Positions 5,883-6,665 of a stretch of DNA of 6,665 nucleotides are shown here, piece after piece; positions within the stretch are counted from its first letter, which is position 1; each line of letters opens with the position of its first letter. Under the pieces are notes generated by a model that was not told where the DNA came from, made no database searches, and saw only the letters and a program-made list of their open reading frames with translations. Source of the stretch: Methanobacteriota archaeon. Lineage in GTDB: Archaea > Halobacteriota > Halobacteria > Halobacteriales > Halalkalicoccaceae. The stretch covers positions 1-6,665 of the forward strand of contig JADFQH010000042.1 of NCBI GenBank assembly GCA_022561895.1, read 5' to 3'. The position numbers and the translations under genes are program-made.

Positions 5883-5893
5883 ACATATACTAT
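5883..5893 (-). promoter_or_regulatory. Promoter of the VOC-family gene
   Basis: Read on the minus strand the segment is ATAGTATATGT, a TATA-like box centred near 5888, about 30 nt before the ATG at 5858. The transcript would be leaderless or carry only a few leader bases. There is no clear ribosome binding site. Confidence 0.45.
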
Positions 5894-5918
5894 TGGCTTC
5901 TAGTCAGTCACGACCGCC

Positions 5919-5931
5919 CTCTCGTAGAGAG
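5919..5931. repeat. Short inverted repeat, candidate operator
   Basis: CTCTC-gta-GAGAG: two perfect 5-bp arms around a 3-bp centre, in the 174 bp between the divergent VOC and exchanger genes. It lies about 30 bp upstream of the VOC TATA box. Short enough to arise by chance. Confidence 0.2.
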
Positions 5932-5998
5932 TGATGCTCGAACCATTGAAACGTCTCTAGTGTACTATTGTACGGAGTATTCTGATACACGGCACCAT

Positions 5999-6010
5999 AA
6001 CTATATAGTT
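5999..6010 (+). promoter_or_regulatory. Palindromic TATA promoter of the exchanger gene
   Basis: AACTATATAGTT is a perfect 12-bp palindrome holding a strong TATATA (6002-6007). Its centre is 28 nt before the ATG at 6033, the usual distance for a leaderless haloarchaeal message. Being symmetric, the box alone does not fix direction; direction here follows from the gene. Confidence 0.55.
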
Positions 6011-6032
6011 AATTCCTGCGTACGAGCGCCGG

Positions 6033-6665
6033 ATGTCACGCCAAGGTCTTGTTACGCTGGTGGTCGTCGGATTGATCGTCGCGACGTTGGTCGCAACTGC
6101 GCTCGTCGCCGCTCCGGTACTCGCACAGGAGGAAGGGGGAGCGGGCGAAGAGGAGGAAGAGGGTGGTCTCGAAGGTGCGATCGAGGAGTTCGTCGAAGGA
6201 CAGGGGCTGTTCGGCGCGGTAGTCGTCCTCGCCATTGGAACGGTGCTGTTGATCGTCTCCGCCGAGAAGCTGATCAGCTATCTCACTCGCATGGCGCTCA
6301 GATCGAAGATATCGCTGTTCGCACTCGCGATCGTCTTCACCGGGTTCGAGTTCGACGATACGATCCTCGGACTCGCGCTCGCGGCGGGCGGACTCGAAGG
6401 CGCTGCCCTCGGGACCGCCCTCGGCACGGGGCTTGCGATCATCGGCGTGACGCTCGCGCTCGCGGCGATTATCCAGCCGTTCCCGGTGGATCTCCCGAAC
6501 GACTACATCGCCCTGTTTGCGCTGTCGCCGTTTCTCCTCGTGCCGTTCGTGCTGTTGGGGACGCTCACGCTCGGTCCCGGTCTCGTTCTGTTGGGCTTTT
6601 TCGTCCTGACGTTCGCCTATTTCATCGTCAGAGAGCGCCAGCGCGAGATCCCGGTTTTCAGGAAC
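6033..6665 (+). CDS. Sodium/calcium exchanger-family (CaCA) membrane protein, N-terminal part (3' end outside window)
   Basis: The first 211 residues are present, open to the window end. An N-terminal hydrophobic signal (about 5-31, ending APVLA before QEE) is followed by a short acidic stretch (EEGGAGEEEEEGG, 33-45) likely outside the cell. Membrane helices follow near 58-77, 92-104, 110-119, 122-147, 158-180 and 182-199. Residues 102-134 (FTGFEFDDTILGLALAAGG, then ALGTALGTG) match the place and shape of the alpha-1 repeat of CaCA exchangers, which usually reads like TSLPEL...ALGNVIGSN. The acidic Glu (106) is kept, but the Pro before it and the Asn of GNxxG are replaced by Phe and Thr. Such proteins swap Na+ or H+ for Ca2+ or other cations. 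The ATG at 6033 sits 28 nt from a strong TATA box; no ribosome site is seen. The alpha-2 repeat is beyond the window, so family assignment is good but not final. Confidence 0.75.
   Translation, partial: MSRQGLVTLVVVGLIVATLVATALVAAPVLAQEEGGAGEEEEEGGLEGAIEEFVEGQGLFGAVVVLAIGTVLLIVSAEKLISYLTRMALRSKISLFALAIVFTGFEFDDTILGLALAAGGLEGAALGTALGTGLAIIGVTLALAAIIQPFPVDLPNDYIALFALSPFLLVPFVLLGTLTLGPGLVLLGFFVLTFAYFIVRERQREIPVFRN

Noticed and set aside
5957..6235. Minus-strand frame of 92 codons opposite the exchanger start
   Set aside because: Ser/Thr/Pro-rich antisense product covering the promoter; no support.
1..6665. CRISPR array, tRNA/rRNA gene, insertion sequence or phage/defence module
   Set aside because: No spaced direct repeats, no tRNA-like fold, no transposase or terminal inverted repeats, and no nuclease, toxin or defence domain recognised among the encoded proteins.

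Overview
The window looks like chromosomal DNA from a halophilic archaeon (class Halobacteria). The proteins are strongly acidic. Two exported proteins carry twin-arginine signals, one of them with a lipobox followed by a Gly/Asp-rich linker of haloarchaeal type. Several genes have an AT-rich TATA element about 24-30 nt before the start codon and no room for a leader, as expected for leaderless archaeal transcripts. Genus cannot be called from the sequence. No mobile element, CRISPR array or RNA gene was seen.

Layout. (1) 1-2276: parts of an ABC uptake system of the nitrate/taurine/thiamine-precursor type. The 3' end of one permease gene (+) converges across 48 bp on a second, homologous permease gene (-). 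Upstream of that second permease, in the same minus-strand operon, is a Tat-exported lipoprotein substrate-binding protein. No ATPase gene lies in the window. (2) 2388-3149 (+): a two-helix ion-channel-like membrane protein fused to a TrkA-N/RCK nucleotide-binding domain. It is divergent from the binding protein, and its selectivity filter is unrecognisable. (3) 3301-4479 (+): a Tat-exported beta-propeller of the PQQ-dependent soluble aldose/glucose dehydrogenase family. (4) 4501-5362 (-): a two-gene unit of a small haloarchaeal protein (DUF5789-like) overlapping by 14 nt an archaeal-type adenylate kinase (AdkA). (5) 5430-5858 (-): a VOC/glyoxalase-fold metalloprotein. (6) 6033 to the end (+): the first 211 codons of a CaCA-type cation exchanger with a signal peptide and an acidic extracytoplasmic segment.

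The genes look like ordinary housekeeping, transport and redox functions rather than one dedicated system. Only the ABC genes and the DUF5789-like/adkA pair have evidence of acting together. Points worth a second look are the channel-like protein without a K+ filter, the split and convergent permease arrangement, a dyad in the divergent ABC/channel promoter region, the AdkA-type kinase pairing, and the atypical alpha-1 motif of the exchanger. I see no clear sign of an undescribed defence or mobile system.
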